The notes under the pieces are model-generated. The model was not told the DNA's origin, did not search any database, and saw only the letters and a program-made list of their open reading frames with translations. From Sinomicrobium weinanense (lineage in GTDB: Bacteria > Bacteroidota > Bacteroidia > Flavobacteriales > Flavobacteriaceae), in the NCBI RefSeq assembly GCF_018863395.1, contig NZ_JAHKRR010000014.1, forward strand, positions 42,389 to 106,388: a stretch of DNA of 64,000 nt, in the 5' to 3' direction. Made by a program: the position numbers and the translations under genes. This document shows, in pieces, positions 35,169 through 43,990 of the stretch (the first letter of the stretch is position 1; the number at the start of each line of letters is the position of its first letter).

Positions 35169-36260
35169 TTTGTATTCCTGAGTGTCTGTGCCGTATTTTC
35201 GGCTTGTAATTCCGAAACCGGACCCGTCCGAACAGCCTTATCCGAAAATACTGAACTAACCGGCGAAATGTCTGAAGGAACAGGACTGGTTGGCCTTACC
35301 GGCCTGAATGATGCGTCGCGCATCATCAAGTCGGGGGACAAGTATTTCTGGTACTCGACCGGCGGAGGTATCAAAATGAGATGGACCGCGTCGCCGCAAA
35401 GCGGTGTGTGGAACAGCGGACCAGACGTATTTCCTACCCGTCCCGCCTTCTGGGCAGATTATAGCCCCATAAATATAGCCTGGGCCCCTGACATTGTTTA
35501 TCATGTGATCTCCGGAGAATACCGCATGTATTATTGCGTATCCAGCCTTGGGAGTACCAAATCGGCCATCGGGCTCGCCACGAACACGACATTGGATCCG
35601 GCCGATCCCGATTATGAGTGGGTCGATAAGGGAATTGTGATCTCAACCGAGGAGGGCGATCCGTACAATGCCCTGGACCCTTGTCCGGTCCGTACACCCG
35701 AAAACGCATGGTTCCTTTGTTTCGGATCGCATTTCGGCGGGATCAAACTGATCCGGCTTGGCCCGGATGGAAAGAGGCATCCGACCCTGACCAATATGTG
35801 GAGTCTGGCCAGAAAGGAGCCCAAAGCAAATAGTGCCATTGAAGCCGCCGCCATATATCCGGGAACCAAAAACGGTACAGCCGGATTCTGGCTTTTCGTG
35901 AACTGGGGCACCGGTCTCGGCCATGAGGAGAACGCTACTTACGAAGTTCGTATGGGATGGTCAACCGATATCCGCGGACCGTATGCAGACAAGAACGGTA
36001 TGAATATGTACAATGGGGGAGGGACCGTTTTTATGCCAAATAAACAGACCTTCATCTGGGATAACAGCACCCGTATCGGACGAGGACATATTGGCATTAT
36101 AAAAGGTGAAATGCTGGATGGAACGCATCCGGACTGGGTAAGTTATTCTTATTGGCTCGAAAACCCGCCTTCAGGCGAGGATGGCAAGCGGTTCGGGCTG
36201 CAACGGTTAAAAGCGGATACCGACGGCTGGCCGGACGATCGAATTCTGTTTCAGAATTGA
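35151..36260 (+). CDS. GH43 family lipoprotein, endo-arabinanase-like
   Basis: 369 residues, lipobox FSAC (Cys19). The sequence WAPDIVYHVISGEYRMYYCVSS and the segment DPYNALDPCPVRTPENAWFLCFGSHFGGIKL match GH43 subfamilies containing arabinan endo-1,5-alpha-L-arabinanases; SAIEAAAIYPG probably supplies the acid Glu. The usual first-blade Asp motif is replaced by GLNDASRIIKSGDKYFWYST, whose Asp is the likely base. It opens the GH43/sulfatase block and its first six codons belong to the duplicated leader. Start ATG at 35151 or 35154. Confidence 0.8.
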   Translation: MMKTSLFVFLSVCAVFSACNSETGPVRTALSENTELTGEMSEGTGLVGLTGLNDASRIIKSGDKYFWYSTGGGIKMRWTASPQSGVWNSGPDVFPTRPAFWADYSPINIAWAPDIVYHVISGEYRMYYCVSSLGSTKSAIGLATNTTLDPADPDYEWVDKGIVISTEEGDPYNALDPCPVRTPENAWFLCFGSHFGGIKLIRLGPDGKRHPTLTNMWSLARKEPKANSAIEAAAIYPGTKNGTAGFWLFVNWGTGLGHEENATYEVRMGWSTDIRGPYADKNGMNMYNGGGTVFMPNKQTFIWDNSTRIGRGHIGIIKGEMLDGTHPDWVSYSYWLENPPSGEDGKRFGLQRLKADTDGWPDDRILFQN

Positions 36261-36340
36261 TAGCCGGAAATTGGCATTTGCACATAGAAAACCTAAATCT
36301 GGGGAACTTTTTAGATATAGTTAATTAAAATAAAACAGAC

Positions 36341-37885
36341 GTGAAAAGATTAAAAAATCAGTATATTATATGCTTTGTAATATTGTCATTTGTTTTGGTT
36401 AGTTGTGAAATGGCTGGTATAGATGAAGAAGAGGAACTTCAAACAGTCTATAATTTATATAATCACTATAGTAAATATATTGCAACAGACGATACAGATC
36501 TTGGGGCACCTTTGTACCGGAACCGAACACGTGGGGCCGTACATATGATGCAGTCTTCCAACGGTTTTTATTATGCCTATGATGGAGATGCCGGTAATTG
36601 GCCGATTCATCGTTCAGAAGACGGTGTTTACTGGGAAAGACTTGGTAATGGCGGGGAAGCATATCCCCAAGGTACATGGGGACAACGGAACTTCTGGGTA
36701 CCTGAGGTCATCGAGAATAATGGCAGGTATTATATGTTTTATTGTGCCCGTGAAGATTACGATACCCGCTCTTCCCGCATTGGGGTAGCTATTAGTGATA
36801 GCCCCGAAGGGCCATTTATAGATACCGGTATACCATTATTCGATGGTACGGAGATGGAAGACTGGCATGTCATAGACCCTAATCCCTTTATTGATCCGGA
36901 TTCCGGAAAGAAATATTTATATTTTGTTAAAGATGGGGCTCTTTATACCTATTGGAATGACGATTTGAATAAAGAGATCGGGGAGAGCCGTATTTATGGA
37001 GTTCAACTCTCTGATGACATGCTGTCTGTAGAGGGAGAAGCCAGGTTATTATTAAGGCCTTCACAGCAATGGGAATATAAATCTCACCTGCTTAACGGCA
37101 GGAAGTTGTGGAATGAAGCGCCGCAAATATTAAAAAAAGAAGGTGTTTATTACCTGATGTACTCCGCAAATTTTTTTAAGACAGAACATTATGCTGTAGG
37201 CTATGCTACATCACAAGCCCCGTTGGGAGTTTATGAGAAAGATGAGAACAATCCGGTGATCGGTTCTGTTGGAAACATCAAAAAAGCCGGTCATAACTCC
37301 GTTATACGGTCCCGGGACGGATCGGAATATTTCACATCGTACTCCACATTGGGAGATGGCAGGTACCTGAGCCGGATCGGCTTCCGGAAGAATGGATCCC
37401 TCTACGTTAATGGTCCTGTTAAAGGATATCAGGTTATGCCGGGGGGGACAACGGATTATGTGAATTATGCAGAAGAGGCAGAGATCAGTACAAGCTCAAC
37501 CAAAGCATTATATGAAACAGAAGCGATCACCGATGGAGAAATCGGTATCTATGAGCGGTACGAGGGCTATGAGTGGAGTAGTGATGGTGAAAGGGAAGGA
37601 GCCTGGGTACAGCTTCATTGGGAAAAATCACAAAAAGTAGAACTGATCCTAATTTATACCAGCGCATTGCAAAGCAGAAAGGTTCAAAAAGGTCAGGTTA
37701 CCCTCAACGGGGATACGAAGCAAACAATTTCTGATATTAATATCCCTGCAGACCCGGGTGAGCCGGCTATTATCCGTTTTCCAAAAGGAATGAAGATCAG
37801 TTCCCTCAAATTCGAGGTGACGGGGTTACAAAGTTCGGAGGGTATTTCCGGTATGTCGGAGATCATGGTATTGGGAAAGAAGTAA
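36341..37885 (+). CDS. GH43 family lipoprotein with C-terminal beta-sandwich
   Basis: 514 residues starting at GTG 36341 (no ATG fits the signal peptide). Lipobox LVSC (Cys22). The GH43 propeller shows RNFWVPEVIENNGRYYMFYCA, WHVIDPNPFID (pKa-modulating Asp) and LWNEAPQILKK (acid Glu). From about residue 375 a beta-sandwich of F5/8C or similar type follows (YEWSSDGEREGAWVQLHWEKSQKVELI). Paralogue of the GH43-CBM gene at 20464. 80 bp after the preceding GH43 gene and 89 bp before the first sulfatase. Confidence 0.82.
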   Translation: MKRLKNQYIICFVILSFVLVSCEMAGIDEEEELQTVYNLYNHYSKYIATDDTDLGAPLYRNRTRGAVHMMQSSNGFYYAYDGDAGNWPIHRSEDGVYWERLGNGGEAYPQGTWGQRNFWVPEVIENNGRYYMFYCAREDYDTRSSRIGVAISDSPEGPFIDTGIPLFDGTEMEDWHVIDPNPFIDPDSGKKYLYFVKDGALYTYWNDDLNKEIGESRIYGVQLSDDMLSVEGEARLLLRPSQQWEYKSHLLNGRKLWNEAPQILKKEGVYYLMYSANFFKTEHYAVGYATSQAPLGVYEKDENNPVIGSVGNIKKAGHNSVIRSRDGSEYFTSYSTLGDGRYLSRIGFRKNGSLYVNGPVKGYQVMPGGTTDYVNYAEEAEISTSSTKALYETEAITDGEIGIYERYEGYEWSSDGEREGAWVQLHWEKSQKVELILIYTSALQSRKVQKGQVTLNGDTKQTISDINIPADPGEPAIIRFPKGMKISSLKFEVTGLQSSEGISGMSEIMVLGKK

Positions 37886-37974
37886 TGAAAATTTATAAGC
37901 AAACCTTTAGCACACTTACGGAAAATTAAAAATAAAAACAGCCATCATATCTTTGAAAACAACAACATAGCATT

Positions 37975-39474
37975 ATGAAATTGAAATTAAGTATATCTCT
38001 TGTATTAACATGCCTGTTGGCACAGGCTATTTTTTCCCAGGACGGACCATCAAGACCAAATATCCTTTTTATTTTGGTGGATGATCTCAAGCCTAACCTC
38101 GGCGTATATGGCGATACCACGGTCCAAAGCCCCAATATCGATAAACTTGCCGGGGAAGGGATGGTATTTGAACAGGCCTATTGTAACCAGGCGGTATGTG
38201 GCCCTTCGCGGTATAATATCATGCTAAGTTCCCGGTCTACAAGTACAGGCCTGTACAGCTTCGGGACTGAGTTCCGGGATGTTATCCCCGATGCTGTGAC
38301 CCTGCCCCAATATTTTAAGAATTCAGGGTATCACACCGAATCCATGGGTAAGGTGTATCATATCGGGCATGGCAATACCAATGATGAGGCCTCCTGGAGT
38401 ATCCCCCACTTTAAGGAAAAAGTGATTGAATATATAGACCCGGAAAGTACCAATCGTAAACTCACCCGGGAGGAAGCATTTTTTGAAAATACCCGGATGT
38501 ATATCGAAGAGACCCCTGCCAACCACAAATTGCCGCGCGGGGCTGCCTGGGAGGCTCCTGATGTTCTGGACGGTGCCTATGCCGACGGGCGTGTGGCCAA
38601 TCATGCCATTGACCGTTTACGGAAGCTGAAGAACAAGCCCAACCAGCCCTTTTTTATGGCCGTAGGATTTGCCCGGCCGCATTTGCCGTTTAGCGTTCCG
38701 AAGAAATACTGGGATCTGTATGATCCTGAAAATTTACCCATGCCGGAATATGAAAAAGCCCCTGAAGGCTCTCCCGGCTTTACCGGGAAACGGGACCATG
38801 AAATGGCAAATTACTTCCCTGTTCCCGTGGGTAAGGATGTGTATGATGACGATTTAAAACGAAAACTGATCCACGGGTACTATGCCAGTATAAGCTATAT
38901 GGATGCCCAATTGGGAAAGGTGATGGATGAACTGAAAAGATTGGAACTTGATGAGAATACCATTATAGTGCTTTGGGGCGATCACGGCTGGCACCTGGGC
39001 GATCATGCCATCTGGACCAAACATACCAATTTTGAGCAAGCCAATCGTATTCCCCTGATTTTTAAAGTACCGGGGGTAACCGGGCCCGGTAGTTCAACAA
39101 AACAGTTTGCCGAGTCTGTCGATGTTTACCCTACCCTGGCCAGTCTAGCCGGACTGGATAGGCCCACCGGCCCACAACCTATTGACGGGATTGATCTCAG
39201 CCCGGTATTAAAAGATGGTTCCAAAGAAATAAAGGACCACGCTTACCACACTTTTCCCATGGGCGGGTATTTGGGAGAGGCTATACGTACAGATCGTTAC
39301 AGGCTGATCAGGTGGACGCCAATGCGGGATAACGGTAAAGAAGTGCTTTATGAGTTGTACGACTATGATAATGACCCGAAGGAGACTAAAAATATAGCTT
39401 CGGAGAAGCCGGGTGTAGTTTCAGAACTTAGAGAAATACTGGAAAAATATCCCGAAGCGAAAAAGAGGATATAA
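37975..39474 (+). CDS. S1-type sulfatase 1 (iduronate-2-sulfatase-like)
   Basis: 499 residues with signal peptide (IFSQ). The formylglycine motif is CGPSR with Cys75; DD at 36-37 (ILVDDLKP) and GDHGWHLGDHAIW supply calcium and substrate-binding residues. The GKVYHIGHGN and GDHGWHLG motifs point to the iduronate/2-O-sulfatase-like S1_7 group. Needs an FGE or anSME maturase, none of which lies in the window. First of five tandem plus-strand sulfatases. Confidence 0.9.
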   Translation: MKLKLSISLVLTCLLAQAIFSQDGPSRPNILFILVDDLKPNLGVYGDTTVQSPNIDKLAGEGMVFEQAYCNQAVCGPSRYNIMLSSRSTSTGLYSFGTEFRDVIPDAVTLPQYFKNSGYHTESMGKVYHIGHGNTNDEASWSIPHFKEKVIEYIDPESTNRKLTREEAFFENTRMYIEETPANHKLPRGAAWEAPDVLDGAYADGRVANHAIDRLRKLKNKPNQPFFMAVGFARPHLPFSVPKKYWDLYDPENLPMPEYEKAPEGSPGFTGKRDHEMANYFPVPVGKDVYDDDLKRKLIHGYYASISYMDAQLGKVMDELKRLELDENTIIVLWGDHGWHLGDHAIWTKHTNFEQANRIPLIFKVPGVTGPGSSTKQFAESVDVYPTLASLAGLDRPTGPQPIDGIDLSPVLKDGSKEIKDHAYHTFPMGGYLGEAIRTDRYRLIRWTPMRDNGKEVLYELYDYDNDPKETKNIASEKPGVVSELREILEKYPEAKKRI

Positions 39475-39526
39475 GGGATAATTAGATACTATAAATCATT
39501 TTAAACATGCTCTAAAACCTTGTCAT

Positions 39527-40990
39527 ATGTTTAATAAACTTAGAAAGCAATTTCTGGTTTTGCTGGCTCTCCTGTTGGTTATGGCCCCGGGATGCAAAGA
39601 GAAAGCCGAAAACGCTGCCCCTGATGCTGAAAAACCCAATGTCATTTTGGTTTTTATTGATGATATGGGCTGGTCAGACCTTTCCGGTTTTGGCAATACG
39701 GAGGCTGAAACGCCTCATATCGATCAGTTAGCTTCGGAAGGGATCAGTTTTGATCAGTTTTATGTAAATGCCCCGATCTGTTCTCCTTCCCGTGTAGCCA
39801 TTTCCACAGGCACTTATCCCCAGCGCTGGAATATTACTTCATTTTTAGCCAGGCGTAAATATAATGCAGAACGGGGAATGGCAAACTGGTTGGATACCTC
39901 GGCTCCCATGCTGGCGAGAGATTTGAAAAATGCCGGTTATGCGACCGGGCATTTCGGAAAATGGCATATGGGCGGGCAGCGTGATGTTGATGAAGCCCCG
40001 GAAATTACCGAGTATGGTTTTGACAGATCCCTGACCAATTTTGAAGGCATGGGGCCCAAGTTATTGCCGCTTACCAGGGATGCGAAGGGAAAGGTTGGCC
40101 GGATCTGGGAGGATGCCGAACGGCTCGGGGGGCCTTATACCTGGGTACAACGTTCAGAAATTACGACCGGTTTTATCGATATGGCGATGGAATTTATGGA
40201 ACAGTCTAAAAAGGAAGATAAACCGTTTTACGTAAATATTTGGCCCGATGATGTCCATAGCCCGTTCTGGCCTCCCTTCGAGGATTATGATTTGACAAAA
40301 GAAGATGGAAAAAGGGCATTATATCTTGCAGTTCTTGAGGCAATGGATAAACAATTCGGAAAATTGTTTGATTATGTTAAGAACGATAAGGACCTACGTG
40401 AAAATACCCTTATTATCTTCTGTTCCGATAACGGCCCGGAGCCGGGTGCTGGGAGATCCGGCAATCTTAAAGGTTATAAAGGGCATTTATATGAAGGAGG
40501 GATCCGTTCATCTTTAATCGTTTGGGGACCAAATTTTATGCCTGAAGATGCTATCGGAACCCGCAATAACCGGAATTATTTCTCAGCGATCGATTTAAAG
40601 CCCTCTATTCTGGAATTCATTGGGATAGACACCCCTGAAGATGAAATAACAGATGGTGAAAATATATGGCCAACCCTGCTTGGTAAAGCCGGTAAATCAA
40701 GACAATCACCTATTTTTTGGGCACGTCCGCCGGATAGAAAAAAATATGAGGATTTCGATAAGCCTTTACCCGATCTTGCCATCCGCGAAGGGGATTTTAA
40801 ACTGCTTTGCGATTTTGACGGCAAAAGGCCGGAACTTTATAACCTTATGAAAAAACCTGAAGAGAACAACAACATCGCCCGGCAACATCCGGATAAGGTT
40901 GAAAGTATGGTCAAAAAGGTAACCGCCTGGTATAGTAAAATGCCGCAGTTGGAAGATAAGGAAAAGAAGGAGGAGATTTCTAAAGAATGA
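39527..40990 (+). CDS. S1-type sulfatase 2 (arylsulfatase-like lipoprotein)
   Basis: 487 residues. The N terminus ends its signal at MAPGC (Cys23), so a lipoprotein. Catalytic CSPSR at Cys85, metal-binding VFIDDMGWSD at 43-51, FGKWHMGG in the middle, and FCSDNGPEPGAG with the RSGNLKGYKGHLYEGGIR substrate loop, typical of arylsulfatase A-like enzymes. 53 bp after sulfatase 1. Confidence 0.9.
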   Translation: MFNKLRKQFLVLLALLLVMAPGCKEKAENAAPDAEKPNVILVFIDDMGWSDLSGFGNTEAETPHIDQLASEGISFDQFYVNAPICSPSRVAISTGTYPQRWNITSFLARRKYNAERGMANWLDTSAPMLARDLKNAGYATGHFGKWHMGGQRDVDEAPEITEYGFDRSLTNFEGMGPKLLPLTRDAKGKVGRIWEDAERLGGPYTWVQRSEITTGFIDMAMEFMEQSKKEDKPFYVNIWPDDVHSPFWPPFEDYDLTKEDGKRALYLAVLEAMDKQFGKLFDYVKNDKDLRENTLIIFCSDNGPEPGAGRSGNLKGYKGHLYEGGIRSSLIVWGPNFMPEDAIGTRNNRNYFSAIDLKPSILEFIGIDTPEDEITDGENIWPTLLGKAGKSRQSPIFWARPPDRKKYEDFDKPLPDLAIREGDFKLLCDFDGKRPELYNLMKKPEENNNIARQHPDKVESMVKKVTAWYSKMPQLEDKEKKEEISKE

Positions 40991-41055
40991 TATCTCAGGG
41001 ACGTAAAGCGAAACGGGCCCGGGAAAGGAGTAAAGAATAATTAGTAGGCTTAATT

Positions 41056-42519
41056 ATGAAGAAACTATGGAGTACGGTCCGGAAGAGTGAGATAAACCTA
41101 ATACTTTTTGCGTGTTGCCTTCTTATACCTTTCGGAGCATTATTTTCCCAGGAAAAATATAATGTATTATTTATTGCAATAGATGATCTGAATGATTATG
41201 TATCTCTTCTGGAAGACCATCCGGGGATCAAAACACCAAATCTGGACAAGTTTGCCAAAAAAGCTGTAACTTTTACCAGGGCCTATACCGCCGCACCGGT
41301 CTGTAATCCTTCACGGGCAGCAGTTTTAACCGGGCTTAGTCCGGCTGCTACCGGTTTATATGACAACCGGGATCATTTTCAGAATTCGGAAGAAGCCATG
41401 GCGGCTACACTGATCCCCGAGCATTTTAAAGAAAACGGTTATATAACGATGTGGTCGGGAAAATTATTCCATACCGGAGGGAAACAGTATTTTTCAAGAC
41501 CCGGTAAACAGAGGATGGAAAAAATGTGGGATGATTCCCAAGGACATGACGGAGGATATGGACCTATGCCTGTAAAAAGTAATATTCCCGATTCAATAAG
41601 ACATCCTCCACTGTTTGATTACGGACCGTGGAAAGGCCCCGATAAAGATTTTCCTGATGTTGTAAATACGGATATAACCATCGATAGGCTGAATCAAAGT
41701 TATGATTCTCCCTTTTTTATGACTTTGGGACTCTATAGACCACATAATCCCTGGACTGCCCCTAAACGTTTTTTCGATATGTATCCTTTAGACGAAGTTA
41801 AAGTCCCGGAAGTCTTTGAGAATGATCTGGATGATATACCTGAAATAGGTAAAAAGTGGGCGGAAAAACCGGTAAACTTAGATGCTTTGAAAAGTATAAA
41901 TCAGTGGAAACCGGTGGTCCGGTCATACCTGGCCGCTATCTCATTTATGGATTACAACCTGGGCCGTGTTCTTGAAGCATTGGAAAATAGTGAATACAGT
42001 GATAATACTATTGTAGTACTCTGGGCAGATCATGGCTTTCATATGGGAGAGAAAGAACATTTCGCCAAATATGCGTTATGGGAAAAAACGACGCATACAC
42101 TGTTGATGGCAAAAATTCCTGATGGTCCTGAAGGAGAAAGAAGGGACCAGCCGGTAAACTTGCTGGATATGTATCCTACCTTAATAGATTATTGTGATTT
42201 ACCGGGAACCCCTCAAAAATTAAGTGGAAGATCCCTGCGCCCCTTAATTGAAGACCCAGGGGCATTAAGAGAAAACCCCTCAATTACTTATTACATTAAA
42301 GGAAGCCTTGGAATGCGTAGTGAAAAATGGCGGTATATCAGGTATTACGATGGTACCGAAGAACTTTATGATTCCAATGAAGATCCCGGCGAATGGAAAA
42401 ATTTAGCCGGTAAACCTGAATATAAAAACGTCATAGAGGGATTTTCCAGATGGATACCTGATAAAATAAAACCGGATGTGGGGCCCATTAAAAGCAATCA
42501 AAATGAAAATAATAAATAG
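41056..42519 (+). CDS. S1-type sulfatase 3
   Basis: 487 residues with a hydrophobic signal ending ALFSQ (about 28-32). Catalytic CNPSR at Cys83, calcium-site AIDDLNDYV, GKLFHTGG, and ADHGFHMGEKEHFAKYALWEKTTH, which places it nearer the iduronate-2-sulfatase-like group than sulfatase 2. Its 3' end overlaps the start of the next sulfatase by 17 bases, so the two are co-transcribed and probably coupled. Confidence 0.9.
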   Translation: MKKLWSTVRKSEINLILFACCLLIPFGALFSQEKYNVLFIAIDDLNDYVSLLEDHPGIKTPNLDKFAKKAVTFTRAYTAAPVCNPSRAAVLTGLSPAATGLYDNRDHFQNSEEAMAATLIPEHFKENGYITMWSGKLFHTGGKQYFSRPGKQRMEKMWDDSQGHDGGYGPMPVKSNIPDSIRHPPLFDYGPWKGPDKDFPDVVNTDITIDRLNQSYDSPFFMTLGLYRPHNPWTAPKRFFDMYPLDEVKVPEVFENDLDDIPEIGKKWAEKPVNLDALKSINQWKPVVRSYLAAISFMDYNLGRVLEALENSEYSDNTIVVLWADHGFHMGEKEHFAKYALWEKTTHTLLMAKIPDGPEGERRDQPVNLLDMYPTLIDYCDLPGTPQKLSGRSLRPLIEDPGALRENPSITYYIKGSLGMRSEKWRYIRYYDGTEELYDSNEDPGEWKNLAGKPEYKNVIEGFSRWIPDKIKPDVGPIKSNQNENNK

Positions 42520-43945
42520 TCTTTTAATAATTAGCTTTCTGTTGTTCAGTATCATGGTGGAAGCCCAGGATAAAGGACAACGTCCCAATGTAGTAATATT
42601 TATTGCCGATGATTTGGGAAGGAATGACCTCGGACCGTATGGTAACCGGGCAGTAAAAACCGCAAATTTAGATGAACTGGCCGGTGAATCTGTAGTTTTT
42701 AATCAGGCGTTTGCTGCTTCACCTACCTGTACCCCTTCCCGGGCTTCCATACATACCGGACTTATGCCCTTTCGCAATGGGGCACATGCCAATCATACCG
42801 GCGTTAAGGGTGGCGTAAAAACCTTACCCGCATATCTTCAGGCCGAAGGATATAAGGTGGGGTTCGCAGGAAAGTTACATATAGGCCCTGTGGAAGCCTA
42901 TCCGTTTGATTTTATTGAAGGGACAAACGTCCGTGAACCGGGCCATGAAAATGATGGGGTATTATGGACTGATCTGGAATTAGGCCCGGTCGATAAATGG
43001 TTAAATAAAGTTTCAGGCGATCAGACTCCCTTTGTTTTGGTGGTTAATGACCATAGCCCGCACGTAATCTGGCCAGAGGAACCGGGTTATAGCACCGGTG
43101 AAGTGGACATCCCGTCAATACATATTGATACTAAAGATACACGAAAATCACGAGCCCGGTATTATACCGATATTACCAAAATGGATAAAAATGTAGGTAA
43201 AATGCGTGAGTTAATCAGGAAAAACGGGTTGGAAGAGAATACCATTTTCATATTTACTGCCGATCAGGGACCGCAATGGGCTTTTGGAAAATGGAATTTA
43301 TACGATTATGGAATACAGGTCCCGCTTATGGTCTGTTGGCCCGGAAGAACCGATGAAAGCCGGGAGAATGACGATCTGGTTTCCCTTACGGACCTTTTAC
43401 CAACCCTGATTGAAATTGCCGGAGGGGAAGCCCCTAAATCTGTAGACGGCAGGAGTTTCCTCGGATTATTAAACGGAGAAAAGACCACGCATAGAAAATC
43501 CGTGTATGGTTCACATACGGGTGATGGGAGTATGAACCGGAGTCCAATGCGGATGATTCGGACAAAACGCTACAAGTATATTTTAAATCTGGCTCCGGAA
43601 GAAGAATACCATACCCACATAGACAAGGCCAAAGACCATGACGGGGGAAGGGAGTACTGGGATTCCTGGAGGGCCAGGTCCTTTAGTGAAGACGCTGATG
43701 CTTCTGTAGTGTTATGGCGTTACCACAATAGGCCAAAGGAAGAACTCTATGATATTGTTAAAGATCCGGGCGAAAGGAACAATCTGGCGGCCCATCCGGA
43801 TTATAAAGAAATTACAGATGATTTCCGTGAACAAATGAAAGAATGGAGGGGAGGACAAAACGATACTGAAACAGGGCCCTATAAGCCAAAGAAAACCAAA
43901 AATAATGGTAATAATAAGAAACCTGTTGCTCCGTATATTTTTTAA
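42503..43945 (+). CDS. S1-type sulfatase 4 (heparan-sulfatase-like)
   Basis: 480 residues from the ATG at 42503, which begins a clear signal peptide (IMVEAQ); the upstream in-frame ATG at 42476 would add nine residues within the previous gene. Catalytic CTPSR at Cys76, FIADDLGRND for the metal site, GKLHIGP, and a basic Lys/Asn-rich tail (PKKTKNNGNNKK) at the C terminus. The family motif order resembles N-sulfoglucosamine sulfohydrolase-like members. Substrate unknown. Confidence 0.88.
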   Translation: MKIINSLLIISFLLFSIMVEAQDKGQRPNVVIFIADDLGRNDLGPYGNRAVKTANLDELAGESVVFNQAFAASPTCTPSRASIHTGLMPFRNGAHANHTGVKGGVKTLPAYLQAEGYKVGFAGKLHIGPVEAYPFDFIEGTNVREPGHENDGVLWTDLELGPVDKWLNKVSGDQTPFVLVVNDHSPHVIWPEEPGYSTGEVDIPSIHIDTKDTRKSRARYYTDITKMDKNVGKMRELIRKNGLEENTIFIFTADQGPQWAFGKWNLYDYGIQVPLMVCWPGRTDESRENDDLVSLTDLLPTLIEIAGGEAPKSVDGRSFLGLLNGEKTTHRKSVYGSHTGDGSMNRSPMRMIRTKRYKYILNLAPEEEYHTHIDKAKDHDGGREYWDSWRARSFSEDADASVVLWRYHNRPKEELYDIVKDPGERNNLAAHPDYKEITDDFREQMKEWRGGQNDTETGPYKPKKTKNNGNNKKPVAPYIF

Positions 43946-43990
43946 TTATAATATGTTGTTCACATTGAACTCGTTTAAATAACTTGTCGT